In this document: positions 1 to 11,929 of the stretch, piece by piece
Position numbering within the stretch: the stretch's first letter is position 1
Layout: each line of letters begins with the position of its first letter
Program-made: the position numbers and the translations under genes
Origin: Rapana venosa
Lineage: Eukaryota; Mollusca; Gastropoda; Neogastropoda; Muricidae
NCBI GenBank assembly: GCA_028751875.1
Contig: CM054157.1
Span: 4,139,182 to 4,203,181 of the forward strand
DNA length: 64,000 nucleotides
Direction: 5' to 3'
Notes under the pieces: model-generated
Databases searched by the model: none
Seen by the model: only the letters and a program-made list of their open reading frames with translations
What the model was told of the DNA's origin: nothing

Positions 1-279
1 GAATGTGGACAGGCTTTCATGACACTTGCCATTTACCACCTCTCTGATATAATTATACACTGTCAGAGATTGTAGAGATGGTGCAGCCTACACTTCCCAT
101 TCAGGCCCTAAGTTTTGGTGGGTGCAGTCGTGTCAGTCAACGGTAGGTCTGTTTCAGTTATTAGTTTATTTATTTATTTATTTTATATCACGAAACGAAA
201 GCCCATTTTCAGATGAAGCACTTTGATTCTCGTTGGTTCACATTTGCTGCTCTGATGCCCCTCAAACACAGTAAGTAAT

Positions 280-352
280 AACGGGGTGTTGATGTGAAGA
301 AGAAAAAAAAGCACAGAAGTGCCTAGGCCTATTCCATTATCCTCGAAATAAG
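280..352 (+). mobile_element. SINE family A, 3' fragment
   Basis: Diverged tail only: an A-run, agcacagaagtgc and ttccattatcctcgaaataa match the family A 3' end. Confidence 0.6.
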
Positions 353-665
353 AGAAGAGAATAAAACAAAACAAAGCAAAATAGAATAATACAACATGAA
401 ATAAAGTAAAATAATATATTTTTAAAAAAATCAAGGAAAATTGGTTGGAAAAAAGAGCAAAACTTCATTGAGAGAACTGCGTGTATACTCCATTTCAAGG
501 GAATCTTCAAAACGAATTTTGTGTAATATACTTTTTTTTGGTCTGCTTGTTCTGTATTATGGTTAGGTCGCGTTTGGTTGTTTGCTTACGTGGATGTCAA
601 TATATCGGTCTATCTGCGTACGTGTGCACTAGTTGTCTAGTCTAGATGCGTGCCTGCGTATACGT

Positions 666-667
<2 letters not shown>

Positions 668-729
<62 letters not shown>
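668..729 (+). repeat. (GA)n microsatellite
   Basis: About 30 uninterrupted GA units. Confidence 0.95.
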
Positions 730-732
<3 letters not shown>

Positions 733-817
733 TTGGAGGAGGAAGGGAGGGAAGGAGAGTTAAGAAAAATTGCATCAGTGGGAAAGATTCCACAACCCGT
801 GCACCCCTCACCTACCC

Positions 818-1120
818 CCCCCCCCCCCCCCCCCTCCTCTCTCTCTTTTTCTGCCCCCCCCCCTCCCACCCCCGCCACTCACCTTCAAAGATTTGAAAGG
901 GCAGACAGGTGAGAAAGGTTAGCTGCATGTTTGCCAATCTGCCCGATGTTTACCTGAAGCCCCCAGACCCTTAGTCCCATTAACTTACCGGCCTTCTTCC
1001 TCACCCCCCACCCCTACCCCTATCCCCCACCCCCCAATCACCCACCACCCCATCCTCTACCATCCCCCCCTCCCTTTCACCCACCATCCTGCCCCCCCCC
1101 CCCCCCCCCCCTTCCCAAAT
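818..1120. repeat. Poly-C and CCCCACC-rich tract
   Basis: C runs of up to about 20 bases at 818-834 and 1091-1110, with CCCCAC/CCTACC-rich sequence between. Confidence 0.85.
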
Positions 1121-1169
1121 CTCCACCACCAAACCACCACTACCACCCGGTACCTTACTCATCACTAAC

Positions 1170-1323
1170 CTGCTTGTTCTATGAAGAGATAGATCTTTAG
1201 CTAGATACTTCAGAGTCTGCTGCCTTAAACTGCTGAAGTACTTTGCTTCTTGCTTCCTTCTTGCCTCCTTCAAGATTCTTGAGAATCTTCCTTTCCAGTG
1301 CCGGAAGAAGAAGAACCGATCAT
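1170..1323 (-). CDS. Candidate internal exon of an unrecognised protein, Sfi1-like motif
   Basis: Seen: on the minus strand an acceptor (ttttcag) precedes 154 bases open in one frame, followed by a strong donor (AGCAG/gttagt). Entry is after one codon base and exit after two. The 51-residue product is rich in Arg, Lys, Glu and aromatics and looks helical (RFSRILKEARRKQEAKYF), unlike the repeat-derived peptides around it. It starts with FFFFRHWKGR, which fits the F-x2-W-K-x-R core of the centrin-binding Sfi1 repeat. Known: Sfi1-type repeats are long helices spaced about 30 residues apart. Only one core is visible here, so the family link is weak. I found no partner exons on the minus strand, so it could be an isolated exon of a neighbouring or nested gene, or a relic. 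Confidence 0.4.
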
Positions 1324-1400
1324 CTGAAAATGTCAGTTGTTTAGTCTTGGGGTGGGTTATGGTGTTGGAGCCCACTTTGGGGTGTCTGTGTGGGTGTGGG

Positions 1401-1401
1401 T

Positions 1402-1436
<35 letters not shown>

Positions 1437-1575
1437 GTGGGGGGGGGGGGGGGGGGGGGGAGTTGTAGGGGGGGGGAGGTGTTGGTGTGTGGGGGGGGGG
1501 GGGGGGGGGATGTGTGTACTGGTGTGTGTGTCTGGTGTGTGTGTGTGTGTGGAGGTGTATGTGTTGTGTGTTGTG
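1401..1575 (+). repeat. Poly-G tracts and GT-rich sequence
   Basis: G runs of about 34, 20 and 20 bases separated by gtgt, then (GT)n. A plausible G-quadruplex former on the + strand. Confidence 0.9.
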
Positions 1576-1623
1576 GTGTGTGTGTTGTTGTTTTATTTAT
1601 TTTTATTTATTTATTTTATTTTG

Positions 1624-1797
1624 TTCTTTTATATCGAGGATAATGGACTAAGCACTAAATATGTGCTTTTTTTTTTTTTTACATCCAGTCCCTCTGTGTA
1701 TGCGGTTTTGTCAGTTCTGTCATCTGTTCCCACCGGCATACGATGGCCTACTCTTACGAAAAGCGGAACAGGATTTAACGTGTGCGCAAGATGTTTA
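1624..1797 (-). mobile_element. SINE family A, 3' half
   Basis: Reverse complement of the family A 3' half: ttcttttatatcgaggataatgg, tttacatccagtcc, tgtatgcggttttgtca and aggatttaacgtgtgcgcaa are all present. The end runs into a GT/GA microsatellite. Confidence 0.85.
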
Positions 1798-1800
1798 TTG

Positions 1801-1849
1801 ATGTGTGTGTGTGTGTGTGTGTGCGAGAGAGAGAGAGAGAGAGGTGTGT

Positions 1850-1907
<58 letters not shown>

Positions 1908-1947
1908 GAAAGAGAGAGAGGAGAGAGAGAGAGAGAGAGAGAGGAGA

Positions 1948-1990
<43 letters not shown>
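1801..1990 (+). repeat. Compound (GT)n(GA)n microsatellite
   Basis: GT blocks at 1801-1822 and 1844-1903 alternate with GA blocks at 1825-1842 and 1908-1988. Confidence 0.95.
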
Positions 1991-1991
<1 letters not shown>

Positions 1992-2465
1992 TCGAACACG
2001 AACTCGAATATGAATATGAATATTTTAATGACGGTATATGGATAAACCAGTGGCTTCTTTACACCAGGCCCTCGTCAAAAGAGGAGAAAAAAAAAGACAA
2101 TGAACAAATAAGAAAACATTCAAATCAAATAAAAGATAGAGAGAGAGAGTGTAGGTGTGTGATTCTCTGTGTCTGTATGTATGTGTTGTGGTCCGGTTGC
2201 CCGTGTGTCTGTGTGTGTGTGTGCGCGTACGCGGGTATGCGTGTATGCTTGTTTGCACGCGCACGATCAGCGTGTTGGGAGGGAGTGTGACGCAGAACCA
2301 GAACATGTCAACAACAAAAACCAACAACAACACCAGAAACATTTCTGTCCATATTTCACTTCTCGATCCCCCCCAAAACTTGCATACCACCCATACTACT
2401 AGATTCTCAATCACACCCTCCCCCCTGCCCCCCTCTCCCACTGGTTTCCCTGTTTAAAAAAAAAG

Positions 2466-2469
2466 CTAG

Positions 2470-2500
<31 letters not shown>

Positions 2501-2531
2501 CCTCTCCCTCTCTCTCTGTCTCTCTCTCTCC

Positions 2532-2581
<50 letters not shown>
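2466..2581 (+). repeat. (CT)n microsatellite
   Basis: CT repeat with GT and CC interruptions in the first half and a pure second half. Confidence 0.95.
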
Positions 2582-2583
<2 letters not shown>

Positions 2584-2773
2584 GTGGTGATGTGATTAAA
2601 GGCAGCAGCTGTAGCAGTATTTAGCGTGTAACTAGGGGCGATACATGGCACTGCTTGCTGGCTGGTTGTACCACTACCGTCTGTGTACCCCCTTGAACCC
2701 GTATAAATCACGCTTTATTCCCCCATCTCCCCCACCTTGCTGCTCCCTTACGCTCCTTCCCTGTCTACGCTTG

Positions 2774-2964
<191 letters not shown>

Positions 2965-3468
2965 CAGAATCTGAGTGTTAGACGAAGAAGAATCAGAAAT
3001 CAGAAAACGTTATTGCCATTTAAGTCAGAACAAGACTTTTTTTGACATATAAGCGCATTCAACATTTCAACAATTTAAAAAAAAAGTAGATTCTTAGATT
3101 TATGTCATTTGTGTCTATGCTCTAGCTCTTACTGGGGCAAAAAAAGAAGAAGAAGAATCATGCATATATTTGATCTTGCGCGTGTGTGTGTGTGTGGTGT
3201 GTGTGAGAGAGAGAGATGGGGGGGGGGGGGGGGGGGGTGTAAATAAAAATGATCGTGATAGGCTTTTAGTAGATCAGGACCACGATATAACGTATGGTAG
3301 AGCACGCTGTAACCAACTCTGTCTGCGTAAGAAGTGTATCACTTCCTTTTCTTTAACATGCTTTACCCCACCCCCACCCCCACCCCCCACCCCCAGCATT
3401 TATCAAGGATGATGACTGTATTCCTTGGCATCCGATTACGTCTCGTCTCTTCTTTTTATTTACCATCT

Positions 3469-3672
3469 GGGGACGGGATAGCTCAGTGGTCAGAGCACTC
3501 GCTTTCCCCCAAGTTATTAAGCAACCTTGAGCGTGGTTATCAAGTGGATGGGTGACCGTTTGCGCGCCTTGGTTCAGTACAGTCTCCCCAGTTCACCCAG
3601 CTGTAAATGGGTACCTGCCCTCTTTAGGGTCAGGGAAGGTAAAGCAGCGAGGGAGAGGAGATGGGCGCTTTT
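3469..3672 (+). mobile_element. SINE family C, 5' two thirds
   Basis: tRNA-like head ggggacgggatagctcagtg with an A box (tagctcagtgg), then gagcactcgctttcccc, cagctgtaaatgggtacctg and agcagcgagggagaggag. It parts from the copy at 63487 after gagatgggcgc. Confidence 0.8.
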
Positions 3673-3756
3673 ATCTTTACCACCCCTTGACTATCTCCGT
3701 TATACTATGACTGTATAATTCATGTGTGTTGGTTGCTAGTTGATTTTATTTTATTT

Positions 3757-3900
3757 ATTCTTTTATATCGAGGATGATGGAATAAGCACTCGTGTGCTTT
3801 TTTTTACATCCAGTCCCCGTGTGTATGCGGTTTTGTCAATTCTGTCATCTGTTCCCACCACCGGCACACAATGGCCTACTCTTAGGAAAAGCGGAACTTG
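3757..3900 (-). mobile_element. SINE family A, 3' fragment
   Basis: Carries ttatatcgaggatgatgg, tttacatccagtccccgtg and tatgcggttttgtcaattc, ending in aaaagcggaac. Confidence 0.85.
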
Positions 3901-3999
3901 GTTGTGTCTGCATGCTTCTCCATTTTATTCCCTTCAACGCCTTTCAAGTTCTACGACTTTAACAGGACTACACTATACTAGACACACTCTTAAACTCCA

Positions 4000-4001
<2 letters not shown>

Positions 4002-4036
<35 letters not shown>

Positions 4037-4047
4037 GTCTCTCTCTA
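4002..4047 (+). repeat. (CT)n microsatellite
   Basis: About 20 CT units with two GT interruptions. The GC-rich 200 bases that follow (4080-4310) are unique, open in more than one frame, and carry no recognisable domain. Confidence 0.9.
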
Positions 4048-4320
4048 TTAGACCAAAAGAGAGGGGAGAGATGATCGATATGCGCGGAGAGAGGGGAGAG
4101 AACTAGCCGAGGCGTGGTGATGGATAGAGGGCCATGGGAGATAATCGATTTGGAGCCAACGAGGTCCAGCCTGCGGTCATCGGCTCCACGTGGAGGACGA
4201 TATGATATGCCGGCATGCAGTGTCCGCTCCATCATCGGCCGCCATGAGGCTCCTGTCATGGCCAGACCCGCCCCCGCCCACACAGGGGAGAAGTGGAGGA
4301 GAAAACCAGACGCCGTGTTA

Positions 4321-4400
4321 ATAATAATAATAATAAATGGAATTTATATAGCGCTATATCTTGCAGAGACAAATCAAAGCGCTTGCACTCAACTCATTCT
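4321..4400 (-). mobile_element. Solo SINE tail (family B type)
   Basis: A TAA repeat followed by aatggaatttatatagcgct and caaatcaaagcgct is the family B tail in reverse without the B body. It may belong to a different SINE sharing the tail. Confidence 0.65.
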
Positions 4401-4456
4401 TACACAGTCATACAACCAGTGACAAGTAAGTACTAGTTCCATCAAGTCCAAATGTG

Positions 4457-4505
<49 letters not shown>

Positions 4506-4889
4506 GTCACACACCCTGGCAGGGCAATAGAATCTTGGCTGTTGAAGGCAGGGAAAAACTATGAGATGAGGCAGGAGAGGAAAATCTTAGGTTTGAAATA
4601 AATATGTCTTGAGACTGGATTTAAAAGTGTTCTGCTGGTCTTAGAGGCAGCACTCTCCAGTTTGTTGGGGGGGGGGGGGGGGGGGGGGGGGGGCTAGCTC
4701 GGCTCTTTGTGTTTGTTTTGGGTTGTGCTACAGTCCCAGCTGAGCTATCTGATTTTAGGGATTGTTGTGGTCAGCGCAAGTCATCCCACTTTGGCGCTCG
4801 GATCGTGTGCCACCCTGAAAATCAACGCCCAGTGTTGGGGGCATGTTACGGTTGTAAAGCGATAGACTTGTGTTATATAATTTAAGCTC

Positions 4890-5222
<333 letters not shown>

Positions 5223-5244
5223 ATTCCCTTAACAACGATCTCAG

Positions 5245-5334
5245 TTCCGCACACCATGTAAGAGCCCAGCAGCAGTGGTGGCTGAAGATGAAAAACCAGC
5301 TTCCTCCTGGCTGGAACTGAAAGAAAGTCTTTAA
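5245..5334 (+). CDS. Weak candidate 3'-terminal exon
   Basis: Seen: a long CT tract ends in an acceptor (gatctcag). It is followed by 29 codons and TAA, reading FRTPCKSPAAVVAEDEKP then ASSWLELKESL. The composition is more protein-like than its surroundings, and the CT microsatellite could act as the pyrimidine tract. There is no clear AATAAA downstream and no recognisable domain. The opposite strand is also open across it. It may be chance or a repeat fragment. Confidence 0.17.
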   Translation, partial: FRTPCKSPAAVVAEDEKPASSWLELKESL

Positions 5335-5587
5335 TGAAGATTGGAAAATAATGGTTTGGGTTTGTTGTTGTTGTTGTTTTTTTTGCTCAAGTAAACACGT
5401 TTCACTGCTGTTGTCTTCGGCATGCAAGGAACACAAGCAGGTTATGAACATTATCTTTCGAACTTGTACAGAAGCCCCCCACCCCCCACCCCCACCCCGT
5501 GACATTTTTTTTCCTTGTCTTGAAGTGTGGTGTACATTTATTCAGTTTTCTCCCCTTCTGAATAGCTCTATTTTATTATTTATTTTT

Positions 5588-5692
5588 TATTCTTTTATAT
5601 CGAGGATAATGGAATAAGCACTCAACGTGCTTTTTTTTTTTACATCCAGTCCCCGTGTGTATGCGGTTTTGTAAATTTTGTCATCTGCTCTA
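5588..5692 (-). mobile_element. SINE family A, short 3' fragment
   Basis: It has the family A tail in reverse (cttttatatcgaggataatgg, tttacatccagtccccgtg, tatgcggttttgt), truncated at the tcatctgctc block. Confidence 0.8.
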
Positions 5693-5765
5693 CTCAGAAG
5701 GAGGTACTAGCCTAACTAGGTGACCTTTCAACGTACCCAGTACCTGTGCCGTACAGCCGAAGCAC

Positions 5766-5905
5766 GTAGATGATAGATCCCAAGTTAGGAAGATCCCGTG
5801 TGCTATGTTTCATGGATCCCATGTTTCTTAGATCCCACGTTTCTTAGATCCCACGTTTCTTAGATCCCACGTTTCTTAGATTCCATGTTTCGTAGTATCT
5901 CATAT
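5766..5905 (+). repeat. 16-bp minisatellite
   Basis: Unit gatcccacgtttctta in phase at 5831, 5847, 5863 and 5879, with diverged copies on both sides. Confidence 0.9.
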
Positions 5906-5990
5906 TCGACATAGCCTAGCTTCCGTAAAACCTTGCTTTCATGATTATATCACAGGTGAACTGACTGCATCCATAGGTACCGTGTTTCAT

Positions 5991-6330
5991 AGATAGCCTA
6001 GTGGTTAGAACATCGCGCTCGCAATTTTACGACCCGGGTTCGATTCCCGTTCAAGGGGGATATTTTCCCCCCTGGAGTTAACATCAGTGCAAGACTCCAC
6101 TCTCCCCAAAAGTCCTTCAGGATGAGACTATAAACCGAGGTCCCCGTGTAGGAACGCACGCAGAACATCTTGCGCATACGTTAAATCCTGTTCTTCTTTT
6201 CGTAAGAGTAGGCCATTGTGTACCGGTGAGAACATATGACAGAATTGACAAAACTGCATACACACGGGGGACTGGATGTAAAAAAAAGCACATAAGTGCT
6301 TGTTCCATTATCCTCGATATAAAATAATTA
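5991..6330 (+). mobile_element. SINE family A, near full length
   Basis: The head resembles a tRNA gene, with an A-box-like tagcctagtgg and a perfect B box (ggttcgattcc, 6037-6047). The body includes gatgagactataaaccgagg and ends in ttccattatcctcgatataaaa followed by a TTAA-rich tail. No protein is encoded. It would depend on a LINE for movement. A second near full-length copy lies at 19667-20011. Confidence 0.85.
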
Positions 6331-6664
6331 ATTAATTAATTAATAAATAGATCTTGGATCCGATAGATTGTAACCTCTATTGATTCCAAAAGGGGGACAC
6401 CATCATACCTGGTGCCGTGGTTGCTGTGAGCTACACAGAGATGCTGGACTCCGTGGGTCCTGACTACTTACTTCTGGTCCCATGTCTCACAAAGTAGATC
6501 TCGCATTCCGTAAAGTCTGGGGTTTCACACAGACGGAACGACACAATGAGATGTAAAAAAAAAAAAAAAAAAAAAGAAGAAGAAAAAAGTAGATAAGTCT
6601 TGTAGAGTTGTGTACACGTCCAGCCAGTTGGATCTTATGTAATGACGGCTGCTGTCAGGAAACT

Positions 6665-6667
<3 letters not shown>

Positions 6668-6741
<74 letters not shown>

Positions 6742-6783
6742 CAAGATAACTTACGTAACACCTCCACACACACAAACACACAC

Positions 6784-6815
<32 letters not shown>
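6668..6815 (+). repeat. (CT)n and (CA)n microsatellites
   Basis: CT from 6668 to 6738 and CA from 6763 to 6813, followed by C-rich sequence to about 7180 with a pure C run near 7100-7123. Confidence 0.92.
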
Positions 6816-7394
6816 TCACCCCAAACCCAAAGGGGTTTTTGTGTGTGGGGAGGGGGGAATCAGACAATCGATCAGCACCCACACCACACCACACCCCCCT
6901 AACCCTCCCCTCCCTCTCCCTTTTACCACCACCACCCACCTCACCCTTGCAGCCACCCCCCCCCCCTCCTTCCTTCCCCTCCCCCCTCCCCTCCCCCCCT
7001 CCCACCTCCCCAACACTCCTCATCCACCTCAATCACAGAGCTGTGGAGGGTCAGAGACCATTCAGATCTTGACAGTCGTTCCATCACTCTCCATCCCTCC
7101 CCCCCCCCCCCCCCCCCCCCCCCCACTCTTCTGCCCCCCTTTCCCCCCCTCCTCCTCTTCTCCCCTTTACCACCCTCCAAATCTATCTCCTCACTGCCTC
7201 TCCTCCCTTTCCTTCTCCGTCCTTCCTTCTCCTCTTTTGTTGTTAAATGATTTTGTCAATGCTGTGTGTGATTAAGTGTAAGGGGCGCTCGAGAGGGGGG
7301 GGAGAGAGAGATGAGAAAAAAAAACCCGAAAGAGTTAGTTGTCTGTCCTTGTCTGGAGGAGTTTCAACGATTGCTGATGAGGTAATATCTCATC

Positions 7395-8100
7395 TTGTGT
7401 TGGTGTTGTTGTTGTGTTGTTTTTGTTGTTGTTTGATTGTGGTGGTGGTGGTGGTTGCTGTTGTTGGTGGTGGTGTGTTGGTGCTGTTGTTGTTTGTTGG
7501 TGGTGCTGTTGCTGTTGTTGTTGTTGTGGTAGGTGATGCGGTTGTGTTGTTTGGTGGTTGGTGGTGTTGGTGGTGTGTGGTGTGTTGTGGTGGTGTGCTG
7601 TTGTTGTTGGTGTTGGGGTGCTGTTGTTGTTGGTGGTGGTGTGGTGGTGGTGCTGTTGTTGTTGGTGGTGCTGTTGTTGTTGTTGGTGTTGGGGGTGCTG
7701 TTGTAGTTGGTGGTTGGTGGTGGTTGCTGTTGTTGTTGGTGGTGCAGTTTTTGTTTGCTGGTGTTGGTGGTGGTGGTGCTGTTGTTGTTGTTGCTGTTGT
7801 TGTTTGTTGCTGTTGTTGTGGGGTGGTGGCTGTTGTTGTTACTTCTGCTGTTGTGATTCTGCTGTTGTTGATGTTGCTGCTCGCTGCTGTTGTTGTTGCT
7901 GTGCTGTTGCTGCTGTTGTTGTTGTTGCTAAATTTGTTGTTGCTTTTGCTGCTTTTGTTGTTGCTGCTGCTGTTGTTGCTGCTGATGTTGTTGTTACTGC
8001 TGTCGCTGTTGCTGTTGCTGCTATTGTTGTTGCTGCTGCTGTTGTTTCTGCTGTTTCTGTTTCTGTTGCTGCTGTTTCTGTTTCTGTTGCTGCTGTTACT
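7395..8100 (+). repeat. 700-bp (GTT/GCT/GGT) trinucleotide-rich block
   Basis: Degenerate ttg/ctg/gtg triplets drift from GTG-rich (left) to GCT/GTT-rich (right). All three frames on one strand stay partly open, giving Val/Cys/Leu/Trp polymers, so it is not treated as coding. Confidence 0.9.
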
Positions 8101-8649
8101 TGGAATCGAGGAGAGTCATACCCGTTCACCCCCTTCCCCCTGTTAGCATCTTTCTTCATTCACGTTCTCCATTATTGAATCATTCCATTGAATATGGCTG
8201 TTGGACCATCAGAATTGCATTTGTGAAATGATGGAATGGGCTGGTATTTTTCATACGTAATATCATGATCGCCAATGTCTGCAACAGACCTGGCACATGA
8301 AGAAGAAGAATATCATGGACAAAAAAAGTTTAGGGAAGGCAGGATGAAAAGACAGACGGACAAGACAGACAAGACAGACATACAAGACAGGACAGAGACT
8401 GACTGACAAGCAGAAGACGAACTCGCTGACGTGTGAAAGGAAAGATGGTGTCTGGTGGTGGTGGAGGTGGGTGGTGGTGGTGGTGGTGGGGGGGGGGCGG
8501 GGGGGTGAGGTTGGTGGCGCTATTGTGTATCGCAGTCCTCAAATGGAACTGCAGAGTAGGGGGGAAAAAAAAAGCTTACACTGTCCAGTCACTTTATTTC
8601 ATACACGAATAGCCCTTACCTTCTCCCACCCCTCCTCCCCCTCCTAACC

Positions 8650-8950
8650 CACAAATGAGAGAGGAGAGAGAGATGTGACGAGAGAGAGAGAGAGATGAGA
8701 GAGAGAGAGAAAAACTCGGAAAGATTTTATTCACAAAAAGGCCATGGCCCATACATGAAGGAGGGTTGCCCAAAACTGCTTAGTATTTGAGTGAGAAACA
8801 CTAAGTAACACCACAAAACAAAACTGTTTTGTATACCCACAACTGCCACCAATGAAAATCCAGTTTCCAAAAAAATGGACTTAGAAACCAAGAAAAGAGA
8901 GAGAGAGAGAGAGGTGGACGAGAGAGAGAGACCAGGACAGACAGACAGGG

Positions 8951-8982
<32 letters not shown>

Positions 8983-9040
8983 TCTTTGAGAGGAGGGAAT
9001 CGATCACGGAGAGGAGGAGAGAGAGAGGGGTGGAGAGAGA
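8650..9040 (+). repeat. (GA)n blocks with a dispersed repeat between
   Basis: GA arrays at 8655-8710 and 8893-9040. The 8717-8770 segment (ttattcacaaaaaggcc, tacatgaaggagggttgcc) matches 5055-5115 in reverse. Confidence 0.8.
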
Positions 9041-9455
9041 GATGAGGAATTGTGAATATTTTCGTCACTCTTTGTATTTCGCAATCTTCTCGCAGAGCTA
9101 ACAGTTAATCAGTCCTTATGTGATTTGCTGCAAAATGCTCGTTCATTTCTTCCCCTTGTCCACTTTTTTTTTTTTTTTTTTTTTTGGGGGGGGACTTTGG
9201 TTGTGCTTCTTCCCCCCCCCCCTCTCGGGGGCCCCCCCCCTTTTTTTTTTTACCTGGCTAAAAAATCTTCACCGTGGAATGAAAAGCAAAGTGTGACTGC
9301 AGTGTTTTCAAGAATATATCTGAGAGAGGACGGAAAGGGAGAAGAGGGGAAGGGGAGGGGAGGAGGAGAGAGAGAGAGAGAGAGTGTGTGTGTGTGTTTC
9401 CCAGACAATGGGAACTGCATGCATGCATGGCGGAAAGATCGATCGTTAGCGCAAC

Positions 9456-9895
9456 GATTTCATTTTAAAGTTGGTGTTTTTTTAGAACACACGGTAGTAG
9501 TGAATCCGAAGAAGATGAGAGATATTAAAATGGGCAGCCAACGATTTCATTTTATTTTTTAAGGTTGAGTTATTGGAAGACACGGGATTCGGGGGTTTTT
9601 TGGTTTGGTTTGGTTTGGTTTTTTTTGTTTTCGTTTTGTTTTTTGTCTTTTTGGTTGGTGGTTGTTTTTTTTTGGGTTGTTTTTTTATTTTGTTTGTTTG
9701 TTGTTGTTGGTTTGGGTTTTTGTTGTGTTGTTGTTGGGTTTGTTGTTTGTTGTTGTTGTTGTTGTCTTTTGGGGGGGTGGTGGGACGCTAGAACTGAGAT
9801 AGCAAGAGGGCTGATATGACTCTGTAGAAGTGGCAACCAATGATTTCATGGTAAGGTTGCTTTTTGGGAACGCGCAGTAGTGTTTCCTCGAGGTT
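9456..9895 (+). repeat. Three spaced copies of a CAACGATTTCATTTTA element
   Basis: Copies near 9456, 9538 and 9835 share caa(c/t)gatttcat, a T-run and gaacac/cgcagtagtg. The last two are separated by GTTT-rich sequence. Confidence 0.65.
9595..9775 (+). repeat. GGTTT/GTT-rich tract
   Basis: ggtttggtttggttt then gttgttgtt repeats; very similar G/T-only sequence occurs at 13330-13445. Confidence 0.85.
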
Positions 9896-10184
9896 AGGTC
9901 TGAGGTGGCCAGAAGAGAAGAGAAATCTGTGGAAGAAAAAAGACATGAAGTGGCACATATATATTTTTTTAGAAACCCCAACAAAAACAGCAACGACAAA
10001 ACAATGACAGAATAGTAGAAAAGCGTGCACCAGACTAAAAGTCCACGCCACCCTAACATCGTAATTATGTGTTTATATAATCTTAAAGAGTGTCAAGACA
10101 TCAGCTCAGCAGCGGTCATGTTGATGTTAAATTTTCATTGTTTGATTGGGTGGGTGCCACCCACCATAAGCTACAAACAAGCTT

Positions 10185-10421
10185 CTTGTTGCTGAAAAAA
10201 GCCACTCTGATAGGGAAACAAATACAGTTGCAGACATGAAAAAAAAAGGGTGGCGCAGCGCTTGTGGCGACGCGCTCTCCCGCTCTCCCCGGGGAGAGCA
10301 GCCCGAATTTCACGGAGAAATCTGCCGTGACTTAAAGTGGTATGAAATGAAATCTGAGCGCTTTGATTTGTTGCTTTACAAGATTCAGCGCTATATAAAT
10401 TCCATACATTATTATTATTAT
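10185..10421 (+). mobile_element. SINE family B, 3' part with complete tail
   Basis: Matches the B body from gatagggaaacaaatacag to gccgtgacttaaagtgg, then continues gcgctttgatttgttgcttt, agcgctatataaattcc and an ATT repeat. It shows that this tail belongs to family B. Confidence 0.85.
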
Positions 10422-10679
10422 TCCAAAATGCTGTTTGATTTCAGTGTTTATTCTCATTTCTGAATAAAAACTATTTAAAACTAAATAATTATATCAACCA
10501 TGTTTGCACCTTTTGCTCTTCCCGTTGTGATTATATAGTGACTGGTTGAAACTATGATAATTGCCATACATACCCTACACGTCTGTGGTATATTTTCTTG
10601 TTTTTTTCTTCTTTTTTTGGTTCCTATTCAGTCCATGTGCCTCTTGCCTAATAATATTATTCCACCTTCTCAGAGACTT

Positions 10680-11275
10680 AAAGAATAGACTCAGACTACA
10701 TACCACAGATAGAGCACAGACAGACAGGCACAGACTATAGAAAAACCATAGACAGACACAGACCATAGGCTGACACAGGTCACAGATAAGACACAATCCA
10801 TATACTACAGACACAGACAGAGATCATAGACAGACCATAGACAGACCACAGACACAGACCATTGAGTTAGACCACAGATAGACGCATAGACACAATCCAC
10901 AGACCATAGACCACAGACAGACCACATATAGACCATACTCGTACACAGTCATACACAGACCATAGACAGACCACAGACAGACATAGACTACAGACACAGA
11001 CCACAGACAGACACAGACCAAAAACAGACCACAGACCACACACAGACCATACTCGGTCATAGAGAGACCACAGACACAGACCATATACCACTGACAGACA
11101 CAGACCATAGACAGACCACAGACACAGGCCATAGACAGACCACAGACAGACACAGACCATAGACAGACACAGGGACACAGGCCATAGACAGACCATAGAC
11201 AGACACAGGGACACGTATAAGACACAACCCACAGACAGACAAGCAAGACAGACCAACAGACAAAGCAAGACAGGC
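10680..11275 (+). repeat. CAGACCATAGACAGACCACAGACA minisatellite
   Basis: About 600 bases of alternating cagaccatagacagac and cacagacacagac blocks of 10 to 20 bp, giving no conserved open frame. Confidence 0.9.
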
Positions 11276-11299
11276 AGAAGTAGTAGTAGTAGGCTAGCC

Positions 11300-11300
11300 T

Positions 11301-11335
<35 letters not shown>

Positions 11336-11350
11336 GTCTGTCTTCTTCTC

Positions 11351-11422
<72 letters not shown>

Positions 11423-11425
11423 ACT
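11300..11425 (+). repeat. (CT)n microsatellite
   Basis: CT arrays broken by tgtctgtc and tcttc. Poly-C and CCCTCA-rich sequence follows to about 11690. Confidence 0.9.
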
Positions 11426-11929
11426 CGCGCGTGTTGTTGCCGATAATCGATAGGAAATCATCGGCTTTCCCTCTCTCTCCCCTCCCCCCCCCTGTCAGCC
11501 AGGCTAGGTGCTCTGTCCCGAGGAAAGCTGGGACCACATCTTTCCACTCCCCCCACCCCACTCCCTCCTCCCCAACTCGTCACAAACCGCTACCACCTCC
11601 CTCTCTCCCTCACTCACTCCCTCACTCCCTACCCCACCCTAACCCTAACCCCCACCCACTTTAACAACCACCATCATCACCACCACCATCCACCATTTAC
11701 GCAGACTTGAGACAACTTGCCAGTGCTATCCCAGACCATCACCACCACCACTACCACCACTAAGCAAAGCATAATATATAGCCTAGCAGCATAGAAAGCA
11801 GCAGCAGCAGACAAGTACAGCAGTATAGGCTAGTACATCCGTGTGGATGATGCGCACTATGGAAACTTTGAAGGTAGGATGTATGTGGTGGTTGTTGCAG
11901 AAATGAGGAGAAGGGAAGGGAAGGGATAG

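Noticed and set aside
4114..4310. HTGEKW in a + strand frame, resembling a zinc-finger linker
   Set aside because: No Cys/His finger pattern is present before or after it. Treated as coincidence.
6037..6047. B-box match suggesting a tRNA gene at 5991-6060, likewise near 19670-19740 and 33120-33210
   Set aside because: Each is followed by a SINE body and tail shared with many truncated copies, and the cloverleaf pairing looks poor. Called SINE heads, not tRNA genes.
7247..8178. Overlapping 200-300-codon open frames
   Set aside because: They are a by-product of GTT/GCT triplets (poly-Val/Leu/Cys) with no start context, splice sites or domain.
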